DNA of 64,000 bases. Source: Oscillospiraceae bacterium (GTDB lineage: Bacteria > Bacillota > Clostridia > Oscillospirales > Ruminococcaceae). Every line of letters begins with the position of its first letter. Within the stretch, counting starts at the first letter, position 1. The notes beneath the pieces were generated by a model that had not been told where the DNA came from, ran no database searches, and worked only from the letters and a program-made list of their open reading frames with translations. Shown here piece by piece: positions 7,908 through 17,811 of the stretch. Where the stretch lies: positions 62,001 through 126,000 of the forward strand of contig JAHHTZ010000004.1 of the NCBI GenBank assembly GCA_020024285.1, read 5' to 3'. The position numbers and the translations under genes were made by a program.

Positions 7908-7944
7908 AAAATCCCCTGCTTCATATTCATGAAGCAGGGGATTT
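7908..7944. terminator. Bidirectional terminator between convergent ATPase and EAL genes
   Basis: AAAATCCCCTGCTTCAT and its perfect complement flank a 4-nt loop; A-runs and T-runs on both sides let it work for both strands. Confidence 0.85.
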
Positions 7945-7948
7945 TGTT

Positions 7949-10156
7949 CTATGGAAGCTGGGCATTCTGCCATGCGACAAAGTCGCTGATCGAAAGGGGC
8001 TTCGAGTAATAATAGCCCTGGATCAGGTCGCAGCCAAGCTTTCTGAGCAGCTCGACCTGTTCTTTTTCCTCGATGCCTTCTGCCACGATCTCGATATCCA
8101 TATCGTGGGCAAGGCGGATCATATTTTCTACAACGATCCTCGATTTTTGGCTCTCGTTGACAAAGAAGCCGCGGTCCAGCTTGATGGTATCGATGCTGAA
8201 ATCCTTGAGCATCGACAGCGAAGAATACCCAAACCCGAAATCGTCGAGGGCGCAGGTAAAGCCATCCTCGTGAAAATCCCGGATGACCTGTGCCACATGC
8301 GGGAGCTGCTGCGCGTGCAGGAGGGAGGTTTCCGTCAGCTCAAGCTGAATGAGCCCGTCGGGAATGTGATATTTATCTTTGATTTTGTGGTACGATTCTT
8401 CAAAATCCGCGTTGGCATTTTTAAGGTGTTCCCTCGAAACGTTGACCGAAATTTCCGAAAACAGACGGTTTTCCTCACGCCACTGTGCAATCAGCTTACA
8501 GACCTCCTCAAAAACATAGAGGTCGAGCGCACAGATTTTTCCGTTGTCCTCAAACAGCGGGATGAAATCGGACGGGTAGATCATGCCCTCCTCAGGATGC
8601 ACCCAGCGCACCAGTGCCTCTGCCGCACACGGCTTTTTCTCCTGCAAATACACCTTTGGCTGGAGATAAACCTGAAAATCGTGATTTTTCAGAGAATCCT
8701 CAAACAGGGCATTGAGCCTGTTTTCGCGGTTGATCTTCTCGATGATTTTGTAATCATAGAAGGTGCAGATTTCATTTTTATCGTGGAATTTTGCGGCACG
8801 TCGCGCGCGATCCTGCAGGATCTGCACGTTTTCCTGCACTTCGCCCACGATATAGGCACCAACGGAAAACTGGAACAGATAGCTTTCGCTGTATGCTTCC
8901 CCGAATATGTTGATTTTGTCGATCAGTGCCGTTACGCGCTCCTTCACCTCCCGCTCGCTGTTGCTGCGGATCATCAGGAAGAAATGGTCGTTTTCGCTGC
9001 GCGCGGTCAGCTCGCCCTGCCGAAGGTCTTCATTCATGCAGTCATAGATGTGGCGCAGGCACTTATTCCCCATCTCAAAGCCCCATGTTTCGTTGATGTA
9101 CTCAAAGCTGCATACATCAAAATAGAGCATCGTGTACGAGGACCAGCCGCCCCAGTCGAGCAGCTCACGCGCCTGAAGCTGAAAGCCCTTGTTTGTCATG
9201 CCGTCTGTTAAAAAATCGTGGTAGGCAGCCTTGTTGAGCACTTTTTTCGCCCTGATGTTCTGCAGGATGACATACCCCACCATCGCCGCGGACACAAGGG
9301 CAAACAGGATGCACAGCAGAAAGTACATCCAGAGGTGAAACTCGTATCTTGCGTTGATGTTCCACGGGGTGATGGAGATTTGGGTCCAGCCATTGATGGA
9401 CAGCGGATGAACCGACACCACCACCTTTTTCCCATACAGCATATCGACCGTGTATTTGCCGTAGAGCGGTTTTAAGACGGTTTGCGCGCCCTGAGAAAAA
9501 TGCTTTGTAAGATCCTCCTGGATCTTGTTGTACATTTTTTGCGGCATGGACTCCCCGCCCAGTGTGGCGAATACAAGCTCGCCCCTTGAATCGACAAGCA
9601 GGCTGATTTGGTCCTTTTGCTCCGATTCCTGCTGATTGGTGCACTGAAGTGAGGTGTATTCCTTGGTTCCCAGCAGCGCCTGTCCGCTCGGGATGCCGTC
9701 CTTGAGGATCGGCACTGTAAACATCACCCCGTGCTCCTGCGAAGCGGAAATGGTCGGCTCCTGAAAGATCTGCGGGTTCCTTTGCATCCAGTCGTTCATC
9801 TCAGGATCGTCAAAGGACGGCGGAATGGAGGCGCTTGTCCGGCTGAGGACAACGATTTGATCGAGGGAAAAAATGCTCGATTTATGCTCGAGCAGCTCCT
9901 GCGTCAATGCGTCCTCCGGCATTTTTGCCGCAATGTCCGCAAATTCGCCCAAAAAATAGAGCTTGTCCTCCATCCGCTTTTCAAAATGGATTGCATCATG
10001 CTCGTTGTCTTCCTGACTGTAGACCTCGGCATCGTGGATGATTTTTCGCTGCAATACAGCGGTATTTACAAGAAAACCAAAGCCGATGGCAGCAAACACC
10101 AGGATAAACACCGCAATCAGGAGCTTGTGCCGTTTATTCACGATCGTCTTAACCAT
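7949..10156 (-). CDS. Membrane c-di-GMP phosphodiesterase with degenerate GGDEF and intact EAL domain
   Basis: The 735-residue protein has TM1 (about 12-34), an extracellular sensor region (about 35-270, CACHE-like by position), TM2 (about 275-300), a GGDEF-fold domain and an EAL domain. The GGDEF signature reads ARSENDHFF, so cyclase activity is unlikely. The EAL domain keeps AEALVRW, the ELTETSLL segment, LDDFGFGYSSL, KLDRGFF and AEGIEEKEQ, so c-di-GMP hydrolysis is likely. The ATG at 10156 follows GAGAGG about 9 nt upstream; a reading 40 residues longer has no support. It is monocistronic. The extracellular signal is unknown. Confidence 0.9.
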   Translation of the reverse strand: MVKTIVNKRHKLLIAVFILVFAAIGFGFLVNTAVLQRKIIHDAEVYSQEDNEHDAIHFEKRMEDKLYFLGEFADIAAKMPEDALTQELLEHKSSIFSLDQIVVLSRTSASIPPSFDDPEMNDWMQRNPQIFQEPTISASQEHGVMFTVPILKDGIPSGQALLGTKEYTSLQCTNQQESEQKDQISLLVDSRGELVFATLGGESMPQKMYNKIQEDLTKHFSQGAQTVLKPLYGKYTVDMLYGKKVVVSVHPLSINGWTQISITPWNINARYEFHLWMYFLLCILFALVSAAMVGYVILQNIRAKKVLNKAAYHDFLTDGMTNKGFQLQARELLDWGGWSSYTMLYFDVCSFEYINETWGFEMGNKCLRHIYDCMNEDLRQGELTARSENDHFFLMIRSNSEREVKERVTALIDKINIFGEAYSESYLFQFSVGAYIVGEVQENVQILQDRARRAAKFHDKNEICTFYDYKIIEKINRENRLNALFEDSLKNHDFQVYLQPKVYLQEKKPCAAEALVRWVHPEEGMIYPSDFIPLFEDNGKICALDLYVFEEVCKLIAQWREENRLFSEISVNVSREHLKNANADFEESYHKIKDKYHIPDGLIQLELTETSLLHAQQLPHVAQVIRDFHEDGFTCALDDFGFGYSSLSMLKDFSIDTIKLDRGFFVNESQKSRIVVENMIRLAHDMDIEIVAEGIEEKEQVELLRKLGCDLIQGYYYSKPLSISDFVAWQNAQLP

Positions 10157-10451
10157 ACTCACGTTCCTCTCAAAGAAGATGCAAGGAAAATGCCTTATCT
10201 GTTTTTTTGACTTGTTGTCAAACGCTCTCTCTTGCTTATTACCATATACCGGTATATTATACCAAATTCGTTCCATTTCCGCAACCTTTTTTTGAAATTC
10301 GACTCAATTCTCTCCCCATCGGTCCATCGTTTTTCTCTGTTTTTTCGCGTTATATTTTTAACATAATTAAAACAAATTGTAAAATTTATCTGAATATATT
10401 TGTTCATTCATCCAATTATCCAAAATTTTAGTGCGAAATGCACGATTTCTG

Positions 10452-10480
10452 TTTACTTTACCCTTTGTGATTGATATACT
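10452..10480 (+). promoter_or_regulatory. Promoter of the dicarboxylate symporter gene
   Basis: TTTACT (10452-10457) and TATACT (10475-10480) are 17 bp apart, 72 nt upstream of the symporter start. The rest of 10157-10552 is AT-rich and presumably contains the leftward promoter of the EAL gene; an imperfect hairpin around 10497-10523 may lie in the leader. Confidence 0.7.
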
Positions 10481-10552
10481 ATTACTATAAACGAAGACCA
10501 CTCTAACGGGTAGAATGGTTTCGTCCTATCAAATCAAATGAGGTGAGTCACT

Positions 10553-11773
10553 ATGAAGAAAAAGCTCAGTCTTCCAATTCAAATCCTGATTGCTTTGATC
10601 CTCGGTATCGTTGTTGGGCTTTGCTGTTACTTTGCCGGCTGGGGCAGTTTTACCGCCTCCTATCTCAAGCCCTTCGGTGATATCTTCGTAAACCTGCTCA
10701 AATTCATTGTGGTACCGGTCGTTTTGTTCTCCATGATCGATGGCATCCTCTCGATGGAGGACATGAAGAAGGTTGGCTCGGTTGGTGTAAAAACCGTTGT
10801 GTACTTTATGTGCACCACCGCCATTGCGTGCGTGATCGGACTTGTTTTTGCAAACATTTTCAAAAATGCACATCTCTTCCCTGTTTTGGATGCAACCAAG
10901 GCAGAATATGAGGCAAAAGCCTTTGAAGGCTTTATGGCGACCCTTGTCAACATTTTCCCGACCAATATGTGGCAGTCCTTCTCCAGTGCCAATATGCTTC
11001 AGGTTATTGTGATCGCCCTGTTTTTCGGCGGCTCGATCCTTGCAGCAGGAGAAAAGGCAAGACTCTGCCGCGACATCGTCAGCTCCTTTTACTCCGTCAT
11101 CGAAAAGCTCATGACCTTTGTCATCAGCCTTTCCCCGATCGGCGTATTCACCTATATGGCATGGGTGGTTGCAACACAGGGCGCAGAGATCCTCGGTTCG
11201 CTCGCTCTCGTTTTGCTCTGTGCCTACCTTGCATACATCTTCCACGCTGTTTTTGTCTACTCCGTATCCGCCAAGGTGTTCGGAAAGATCAGCCCGATAA
11301 AATTCTTCAAGGGTGCGATGGCTGCCATGCTGTTTGCCTTCACCACCACCTCCTCCGCAGCGACCCTTCCGGTTTCCAAGGAATGTGCGGAGAAGCTGGG
11401 CGCAGATAAAGACATCAGCTCCTTTGTTCTTCCGCTGGGCGCCACCATCAACATGGACGGTACTGCCATTTATCAGTGCGTTGCTACCGTATTTTTGGCA
11501 TCCTGCGTCGGCATGAACCTGAGCATCAGCCAGATGGTCCTTGTCGTTGTCACCGCCACCCTCGCTTCGATCGGTACTGCCGGTGTTTCCGGTGCAGGCA
11601 TGATTATGCTTGCCATGGTGCTGGAAGCCATCGGTATTCCGGTTTCCTACATCGGTTTGATCGTTGCAGTAGACCGTCTGTTCGATATGGGACGCACAAG
11701 CCTCAACGTAACCGGCGATATCTCCTGCTCTGTCTGCGTATCAAGATGGGAAGCGAAAAAAGCCGCTAAATAA
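10553..11773 (+). CDS. Dicarboxylate/amino acid:cation symporter (DAACS family)
   Basis: The 406-residue polytopic protein has the signatures of Na+- or H+-coupled glutamate/aspartate/C4-dicarboxylate carriers. They are the N-terminal helices (IQILIALILGIVVGLCCYF), the Ser-rich TTSSAATLP re-entrant loop, LPLGATINMDGTA, the second hairpin region around GTAGVSGAGMIML, and DRLFDMGRTSLNVTGD. The first hairpin, unwound helix and second hairpin are all intact, so it should be functional. Start follows GAGGTGAG. Substrate (glutamate, aspartate, serine/threonine or dicarboxylate) cannot be fixed; the MGRTSLNV variation from the usual MCRTVVNV may matter. It is a single gene with its own promoter and terminator. 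Confidence 0.92.
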   Translation: MKKKLSLPIQILIALILGIVVGLCCYFAGWGSFTASYLKPFGDIFVNLLKFIVVPVVLFSMIDGILSMEDMKKVGSVGVKTVVYFMCTTAIACVIGLVFANIFKNAHLFPVLDATKAEYEAKAFEGFMATLVNIFPTNMWQSFSSANMLQVIVIALFFGGSILAAGEKARLCRDIVSSFYSVIEKLMTFVISLSPIGVFTYMAWVVATQGAEILGSLALVLLCAYLAYIFHAVFVYSVSAKVFGKISPIKFFKGAMAAMLFAFTTTSSAATLPVSKECAEKLGADKDISSFVLPLGATINMDGTAIYQCVATVFLASCVGMNLSISQMVLVVVTATLASIGTAGVSGAGMIMLAMVLEAIGIPVSYIGLIVAVDRLFDMGRTSLNVTGDISCSVCVSRWEAKKAAK

Positions 11774-11796
11774 CAGCCCTCTGTTATTCTCCCCCT

Positions 11797-11839
11797 CCCC
11801 CCAGGATGCCGCTTTACACGGTGTCTTGGGGGGATTTTT
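11797..11839 (+). terminator. Terminator after symporter gene
   Basis: CCCCCCA...GGGGGG with inner pairing (CACCG/CGGTG type) followed by ATTTTT. Confidence 0.8.
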
Positions 11840-11847
11840 CAGAAAAC

Positions 11848-11880
11848 AAAAGGCAGACTGTAGAATACAGTCTGCCTTTT
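11848..11880. terminator. Bidirectional terminator between symporter gene and M20 gene
   Basis: AAAAGGCAGACTGTA and its complement around a 3-nt loop; A/T runs suit both directions. Leftward it ends the long peptide-utilisation operon. Confidence 0.85.
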
Positions 11881-11935
11881 GTTTGTACCGCTTCAAAAGC
11901 GGTGTGTTGAGAGATGTTTATGTTAGAGCAGTAAG

Positions 11936-13180
11936 TTAGCCAAGAAGGTCACAAATCAGACCCGCATACATTTTGGAGGCATTGATGACGTCTGATACGG
12001 TTGCTGTTTCGTTGTAGCTGTGGATGCCCTTCGTGTCAGAAGGTCCGTACTGGATGGTGCTGATGCCGTGCTCACGGAAGTAGCGCGCATCGCTCGATGC
12101 CCACTGATATGCCATGATGAGGTCGATCCCCATGAGTTCCTTCGCATTCTGTGATACTGAGCGGCAAATCGGGTCATGAATCGATACATAATTTCCGCGG
12201 TCTGCCCCCATATAGCTCACTTTGATTTTCTCGATCCCGCTTTCCTTGATGATCCGGTCGATTTCTGCTTTTACCGTATCCCCTGTCATGCCCAGCGGAA
12301 TGCGGATATCAAGCTCTGCTTTCGCGTAGTCTGCCACCATATTGCTCTTGATCCCGCCGTTGACGATCCCGAAATTGACGGAAACATGATCCATGCTGTT
12401 TTCGATGCCTTCAATGGGGTGGACCGCCTTGAGCTTTTGTTTGGAAACCTCCATCACCTGCTGCATTTCTTCATCCAATGTCCCATGCAGCTTGCGCAGC
12501 TCCTTTAGCTTCGGAAGGAATTCCATCATCCTTTCAACTGCGCTGTCGCCCACATAAGGTGCAAGACTTCCGTGGGCCGGTGTGCCCTCGATTTCTATGA
12601 GAGTGCGCATAGAGCCTCTCTGTCCCACCTCGATGTTGTCATGTCCTGTCGGCTCGGCAACAACTGCCCAGTCGCCTTTCATGTAGTTGTGGTCGAACAG
12701 CCACTGTGTTCCGTGGAAGCCGCCCGTTTCCTCGTCCGGAACGATCGTCATCACGATTTCCCCTGCCAGCGGGATTTGATGGTCTGCAAAGTATGCCATC
12801 GCAAAAAGCGAGGCTCCCAGTCCGCACTTCATATCGGAAGTTCCTCTGCCGAGGATCTTTCCGTTTCGAATCTCGCCGCAGTATGGAGGAAACTCCCATT
12901 TTTCCAGATCACCTGCCGGAACAACGTCGCAGTGTCCGTTGAAAATCAGCTTCTTCCCGTTTGGGTTGCCATATCGGGCGATGATATTGGGGCATTCGGG
13001 CGTTGCACGGATGACCTGATATTCAATATGATGCTGCGTGAGAAAACGCTCCAAATAGGCTGTGATTTCCTCCACATTTCCCGGCGGGTTTTCGGATGGG
13101 ATCTGTATCATCTCAGAGCACAGCTTCATGAGCTGATCCTGCTGATCTGCAATATCCTGCCATATCTTCTTTTTATCCAT
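11936..13180 (-). CDS. M20 family metallopeptidase (ArgE/DapE type), copy A
   Basis: The 414-residue cytoplasmic hydrolase keeps the two-metal active site: NGHCDVVPAGD, GRGTSDMKCG (bridging Asp), PDEETGG (general base and ligand Glu), AEPTG and the late GIHSYNE histidine. A lid or dimerisation domain lies in the middle (about 180-295). It is the last gene of the PucR/DUF1177/Dpp operon and a paralogue of the two genes upstream; the three share ending blocks such as YQWA(S/T)SD and IQYGP. Its start follows AAGGAGGAGC. The substrate is likely a di/tripeptide or N-acyl amino acid brought in by the adjacent transporter. Confidence 0.9.
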   Translation of the reverse strand: MDKKKIWQDIADQQDQLMKLCSEMIQIPSENPPGNVEEITAYLERFLTQHHIEYQVIRATPECPNIIARYGNPNGKKLIFNGHCDVVPAGDLEKWEFPPYCGEIRNGKILGRGTSDMKCGLGASLFAMAYFADHQIPLAGEIVMTIVPDEETGGFHGTQWLFDHNYMKGDWAVVAEPTGHDNIEVGQRGSMRTLIEIEGTPAHGSLAPYVGDSAVERMMEFLPKLKELRKLHGTLDEEMQQVMEVSKQKLKAVHPIEGIENSMDHVSVNFGIVNGGIKSNMVADYAKAELDIRIPLGMTGDTVKAEIDRIIKESGIEKIKVSYMGADRGNYVSIHDPICRSVSQNAKELMGIDLIMAYQWASSDARYFREHGISTIQYGPSDTKGIHSYNETATVSDVINASKMYAGLICDLLG

Positions 13181-13204
13181 CTTGCTCCTCCTTATCCTGT
13201 GCGT

Positions 13205-14482
13205 CTAAATGTTCACGCCAAGGAAGTCTACAATGACACCAAGGTAGGTCTTTGCACAGTTGACGATTTCCTCAATGTCTGCACATTCGCTGTATCCATG
13301 CACTCCGTCAATGTTGGCAGGACCATACTGGATCGACGGAACCCCCGCCAGACGGTAGTATTTGCCGTCGCTGGTTGCCCACTGATAAACAGGAACCACC
13401 TTTTTGTCCGGTCCCCAGAGGTAGTTTGCATTTTCGAGCGCAGTCTGCACGATCTCCTCCGACACCGGAGTGTAGGTTGCATATCTGATTTTTTTATACT
13501 CAAGCTCAACATCGGGGAGGTTGAGTCGTTTGACGATATTTTCGATGGTTTCGCGCACGCGCTCTGTTTCGATTCCGTTCGGGATGCCAAAGCCGATCCC
13601 TGCCTCGCAGTATTCTGCGGGAGAATGGGTTTCATCGCCTGTTTTCAGATAGCTTACATTATAGGTGACATGGTCGATCACCTCACCCACGCCCTCTACC
13701 TTCAGGATATCGCGTGCAACCTGCTTCGAATTTTCCACCACCTCAAGCTGATGCTCCTCAAAGCGAGCCTGAAGTGCGCGCACATCCTCCATGCTGCTCA
13801 GGATCTTCACCATCTTTTTCATGGCGTTGTCCTCTCCGGCAAAGCTGCAAATGCTTCCATGCACCTGCTTGCCGCAGCAGTGTACCACAAGGCGGATGCT
13901 TCCCTTTGAGCCTGTTTCCACGTTGTTGTATGTTGTAGGTTCGGGCAGCATCAGGGCGTCGATGTCGTCTGCATAACCGTTTTCTGCAAGGAATTTGGAG
14001 CAGTAATCGCCGCCCGATTCCTCATCGGAAACAAGGTGCAGGCGGATTTGCCCCAACACGTCGATGTTGTGCTGCTTGATGAGCTTTGCGATGTGCATCC
14101 CGATTGCAACACCGCAGAGCATATCGGATGCGCCGCGGCCGCAAACCTGTGTTTCGGTGATGGTGCCGCAATACGGGTCAAAATCCCACTTCGAGAGGTC
14201 CCCGGGCGGCACGGTATCGGTATGGCCGTTGATGCACAGCACCCTTCCGCCTTTTTTGCCGACATTTGCAAGGATGATCGGCAGCTGCGGATGATTGTAT
14301 ATCACCTCATAGTCGATGCCGTTTTGATCAAAATAGCCTGTAATAAAGTCGGTGATCTCCTTCGGATCGATTGGAGGATTTACGCTTGGACGACGAATCA
14401 GCTCGGAGCACAGCGTCAGAAGCTCCTGCTTTGTTTCTTCCAGCAGTTTCCACAGTTTTTCTTTTTTCTCCAGATTCTTCAC
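13205..14482 (-). CDS. M20 family metallopeptidase (ArgE/DapE type), copy B
   Basis: The 425-residue protein has NGHTDTVPPGD, GRGASDMLCG, SDEESGG, PEPT and DGVHGYSE, all metal or catalytic positions of M20 enzymes. The chosen start is GTG at 14480-14482, with AAAGGGTG 7 nt upstream and only 4 nt after the stop of the preceding M20 gene. A longer reading would run back into that gene. It differs from copies A and C by VHG in place of the final IHS and by ASDM, so specificity may be different. It is part of a tandem triplet that probably arose by duplication. Confidence 0.88.
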   Translation of the reverse strand: MKNLEKKEKLWKLLEETKQELLTLCSELIRRPSVNPPIDPKEITDFITGYFDQNGIDYEVIYNHPQLPIILANVGKKGGRVLCINGHTDTVPPGDLSKWDFDPYCGTITETQVCGRGASDMLCGVAIGMHIAKLIKQHNIDVLGQIRLHLVSDEESGGDYCSKFLAENGYADDIDALMLPEPTTYNNVETGSKGSIRLVVHCCGKQVHGSICSFAGEDNAMKKMVKILSSMEDVRALQARFEEHQLEVVENSKQVARDILKVEGVGEVIDHVTYNVSYLKTGDETHSPAEYCEAGIGFGIPNGIETERVRETIENIVKRLNLPDVELEYKKIRYATYTPVSEEIVQTALENANYLWGPDKKVVPVYQWATSDGKYYRLAGVPSIQYGPANIDGVHGYSECADIEEIVNCAKTYLGVIVDFLGVNI

Positions 14483-14486
14483 GTTG

Positions 14487-15791
14487 CTACACCCTTTCTG
14501 CCTGATTTTCAGTTTTGAGAACGGTATCTGCTTCAAAGCCGATCAAATCCTCCAAAACTCCAAAATATACTTTTGTACAATCAAGGATATCCTTGATTTC
14601 AACGTCTTCGTTGTACGAATGAATCCCAAGCGAATTGGCAGGGCCGTACTGGATGGCTGGGATATTGTGATAACGGAAGAATTTTGCATCGCTGGTTGCC
14701 CACTGGTAGGCAGGATAAACGGTTTCGCCTTTGATTTCGGTGGCATTTGCCACGGTAGAGCGCACCAGAGGAGTGTCCACATCGGTGCATGCTCCGTCCT
14801 TGAGCCTTGGGTAGGTGATTTCGATATCGGTGATGCCCTCCCGCTCACAGATCTCCTGCACCTTTTTCACGATATCCTCTGTTTTGATGCCCACCGGCAC
14901 AAGCATCCCGACCAGAGCCGTGCACACCTCCGGCGTCATGGAATTGCTTGTTCCGCCGTCAATGTCCATCAGGTTGAGGTTGATGCGGTCGATGGCGTTT
15001 TCAACGCCCTCCTCATCGAAGCATTCGCGGATGATGCGCTTGGAATCAAGGAGGACCTGCTGCTGATTTTCAAAGTAGATGCCGTCCATCTCGCACAGCT
15101 CATCGATTTTGCTCAAAAAGCGCATCATCTCATGGATGGCATTCTTGCCCACATAGTTGATGATACTGCCGTTTACCGGGGTCCCGTGTGTTACGACCTT
15201 CATCCTGACGCTGCCCTTCTGCCCCACCTCCACATAGTTATAGGAGGTAGGCTCCGGGATCAGGCAGAAGGAGCAATCGTCTGCGTATCCGTGCTCGATG
15301 AGGTACATCGAGCCTTTTTCTCCGCCGGCTTCTTCGTCATGGACGATAAAGAGGCGCAGCTTGCCTTTGAGCTTCAGCTTTTTCTCCTTGATTTTCTTTG
15401 CGATAAAGAGTGCAAGCCCCACTCCACATTTCATGTCGGAGGTGCCGCGTCCGAGGATCTGCGTATCGGTGATGGTTCCGCAATACGGGGAGAATCTCCA
15501 TTTTGACAGATCGCCGGGGCACACAACGTCGTTGTGTCCATCAATGATCGCAACGGGTCCTTCCTCCTCCCCTACCTCTGCAATGATGGAAGGCATCTCG
15601 TCCGGCCCGCGCACCACCTGATAGGAGATGCTGCAATCAGACAAAAAGCAGGTAACATGCTCTAAGATCGATTCGCACTGAGCGGGGGTAACGCTTGGTA
15701 TTTTGATAAGGTCTGCGCAGATTTGCAAAAGCTCGCTCTTTTCCTCGTCAACGAGCTTCCATAAGGCTTCCTTGACTGCCTGATTTTTCAT
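14487..15791 (-). CDS. M20 family metallopeptidase (ArgE/DapE type), copy C
   Basis: The 434-residue protein has DGHNDVVCPGD, GRGTSDMKCG, HDEEAGG, PEPTS and GIHSYNE, a complete M20 site. I prefer the ATG at 15789-15791, with GGAGG 7 nt upstream, over an ATG six codons earlier that overlaps the dppF stop. It is the first of three M20 genes directly downstream of the ATP-binding subunits, so transport and hydrolysis are co-transcribed. Confidence 0.88.
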   Translation of the reverse strand: MKNQAVKEALWKLVDEEKSELLQICADLIKIPSVTPAQCESILEHVTCFLSDCSISYQVVRGPDEMPSIIAEVGEEEGPVAIIDGHNDVVCPGDLSKWRFSPYCGTITDTQILGRGTSDMKCGVGLALFIAKKIKEKKLKLKGKLRLFIVHDEEAGGEKGSMYLIEHGYADDCSFCLIPEPTSYNYVEVGQKGSVRMKVVTHGTPVNGSIINYVGKNAIHEMMRFLSKIDELCEMDGIYFENQQQVLLDSKRIIRECFDEEGVENAIDRINLNLMDIDGGTSNSMTPEVCTALVGMLVPVGIKTEDIVKKVQEICEREGITDIEITYPRLKDGACTDVDTPLVRSTVANATEIKGETVYPAYQWATSDAKFFRYHNIPAIQYGPANSLGIHSYNEDVEIKDILDCTKVYFGVLEDLIGFEADTVLKTENQAERV

Positions 15792-15805
15792 ATTCAATCC
15801 TCCAA

Positions 15806-16780
15806 TCATTCATTTAAAAAACATGCGACCTGATGTCTGTCATCCACATTTTTGAGGGTTGGTATTTCGTTGCGGCACCGGTCGGTTGCGTAGGGGCATC
15901 TTGTGCAGAATGCGCAGCCTTTTGGCATATTGAGCGGACTTGGGATCTCCCCTGTCAGCTTGATTTTTTCTTTTTTCTCCAAGGGACTTGCCGGAGGGAT
16001 CGCAGAAAACAGCGCCTTTGTATATGGATGGATCGGATTTTCGTAAATGGTTGCGGAATCCCCGACCTCCACCACGGTTCCGAGATACATGATGACGATG
16101 CGGTCGCTGATGTATTTTACAACACCCAGATCGTGGGAGATGAAGATGTAGGTCAGCTTCATCTTTTCCTTGAGCTCCTTGAGCAGATTGATGACCTGCG
16201 CCTGTACGGAAACGTCCAGTGCAGAAACCGGCTCGTCACAAACAAGGAGCTTTGGATTGAGCGCCAGTGCCCGCGCGATGTTGATGCGCTGTCTTTGACC
16301 GCCCGAAAACTCGTGCGGGAAGCGAATCCCGTGGTATTCATCCAGACCAACCACACGCAGCAGCTCGTTGACGCGCTCCTTGCGCTCCTGCTCTGTGCCG
16401 ATGTTGTGAATGATCATCGGCTCCTCGATGGAATACGCCGCAGTTTTTCGAGGATCAAGCGAGGAATACGGGTCCTGAAAGATCATGTTCATCTGATTTC
16501 TCAGTGCCTTCATCTCCTGGGCCGGAAGGTGGTAGACGTCCTTGCCGTCAAATTTCACGCTGCCGCTGGTTGCCGGGATCAGATTGAGGATGAGCTTGCC
16601 GAGGGTCGACTTTCCGCAGCCGGATTCACCGATAATGCCCAGTGTTTCGCCTTCCTTTACCTCAAACGACACATGATTGACCGCCTTGAGGTAGGATGGC
16701 TTTCCCATCACTTTTTTGCTCTTTATTGTAAAGGTTTTGGTAAGATCGGAAACGGTAAGGATCGTTTTTCTTTCCTCCAT
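15806..16780 (-). CDS. Peptide ABC transporter ATP-binding protein, DppF/OppF type
   Basis: The 324-residue ATPase has Walker A GESGCGKST, Q-loop, signature SGGQRQR, Walker B LLVCDEPVSALD, and the C-terminal oligopeptide-transporter extension with the cysteine-bearing GCAFCTRCPYATDRC motif. It starts one base before the end of the dppD stop neighbourhood (genes abut at 16780/16781). It pairs with the DppD-type ATPase to power peptide import through the two permeases upstream. Confidence 0.95.
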   Translation of the reverse strand: MEERKTILTVSDLTKTFTIKSKKVMGKPSYLKAVNHVSFEVKEGETLGIIGESGCGKSTLGKLILNLIPATSGSVKFDGKDVYHLPAQEMKALRNQMNMIFQDPYSSLDPRKTAAYSIEEPMIIHNIGTEQERKERVNELLRVVGLDEYHGIRFPHEFSGGQRQRINIARALALNPKLLVCDEPVSALDVSVQAQVINLLKELKEKMKLTYIFISHDLGVVKYISDRIVIMYLGTVVEVGDSATIYENPIHPYTKALFSAIPPASPLEKKEKIKLTGEIPSPLNMPKGCAFCTRCPYATDRCRNEIPTLKNVDDRHQVACFLNE

Positions 16781-17782
16781 TTATCTCATCTCCTCTTTAT
16801 CCAGTTTTTGTGTCTTGGTTTGCAGATGACAGGCTACAAAGTGCTCCGGCTCCACCTCGATGATCTCCGGGGAAGATTCTTTGCACAAACTCTGACAGTA
16901 TTTGCACCGGTTGTGGAAGTTGCAGCTTCCGCCTGTCAGCTTGAGGTTTGGAGGAGTTCCTTCGATGGATGCGAGCGGTTTGTTGGGGTCATCCGTCAGC
17001 TTCGGCATGGAATTGAGCAGCCCCCATGTGTACGGGTGCATCGGATTGAGATAGAGCTTGTCGACCGGGGCGTATTCCACGGTCTTGCCTGCGTACATTA
17101 CCATGACCTTGTCGCATACGCTCCATACCACACCGAGATTGTGGGTGACGAGGATGATGGCAGTTCCCATCTTCTTTTGCAGCTCCTTGAGCAGGTCGAG
17201 GACCTGTGCCTGAACGGTTACGTCCAGTGCGGTGGTCGGTTCGTCTGCGATGATGAGCTTCGGCTTGAGGGCAATCGCCATCGCGATGATAACTCTCTGG
17301 CGCATACCGCCCGAAAATTCGTGCGGGTAGGATTTCATGCGTTCCTTAGCCTGCGCGATCCCAACCATCTCAAGCGCTTCGATTGCGATTTTTCTTGCTT
17401 CTTCCTTTGAAATCTTGTTGTGTGCCAGTACAACCTCCATGACCTGATCGCCGATTGTAAAAACCGGGTCCAGAGAAGTCATTGGGTCCTGAAAGATCAT
17501 CGAGATTTGAGAGCCGCGCAGATCGAGCATCTCGCTTTCCTTCATCTTTGCGATGTCTTTTCCTTCAAAAAGGATCTCTCCTTCTACAATTTTTCCGTTT
17601 TTCGGCAGCAATCTCATGATGGAGTTGGAGGTTACACTTTTACCGGAGCCCGATTCCCCCACGATGCCCAGCGTTTCCCCCGCTTTGAGAGAGAATGTAA
17701 CTCCATCCACTGCTTTTACCACGCCGGAGGCAGTGAAAAAGTGAGAATGCAGATTATTTACTTGAAGTAATGCTTCACTCAT
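16781..17782 (-). CDS. Peptide ABC transporter ATP-binding protein, DppD/OppD type
   Basis: The 333-residue ATPase has Walker A GESGSGKSV, signature SGGMRQR, Walker B LIIADEPTTALD and the C-terminal Cys-containing region (CNFHNRCKYCQSLC) typical of OppD/DppD proteins, which can hold an Fe-S cluster. It lies 29 nt downstream of the DppC-type permease gene and directly abuts the second ATPase gene. Confidence 0.95.
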   Translation of the reverse strand: MSEALLQVNNLHSHFFTASGVVKAVDGVTFSLKAGETLGIVGESGSGKSVTSNSIMRLLPKNGKIVEGEILFEGKDIAKMKESEMLDLRGSQISMIFQDPMTSLDPVFTIGDQVMEVVLAHNKISKEEARKIAIEALEMVGIAQAKERMKSYPHEFSGGMRQRVIIAMAIALKPKLIIADEPTTALDVTVQAQVLDLLKELQKKMGTAIILVTHNLGVVWSVCDKVMVMYAGKTVEYAPVDKLYLNPMHPYTWGLLNSMPKLTDDPNKPLASIEGTPPNLKLTGGSCNFHNRCKYCQSLCKESSPEIIEVEPEHFVACHLQTKTQKLDKEEMR

Positions 17783-17811
17783 AGAGCAATTTCCTTTCTG
17801 GTATGCACCCG

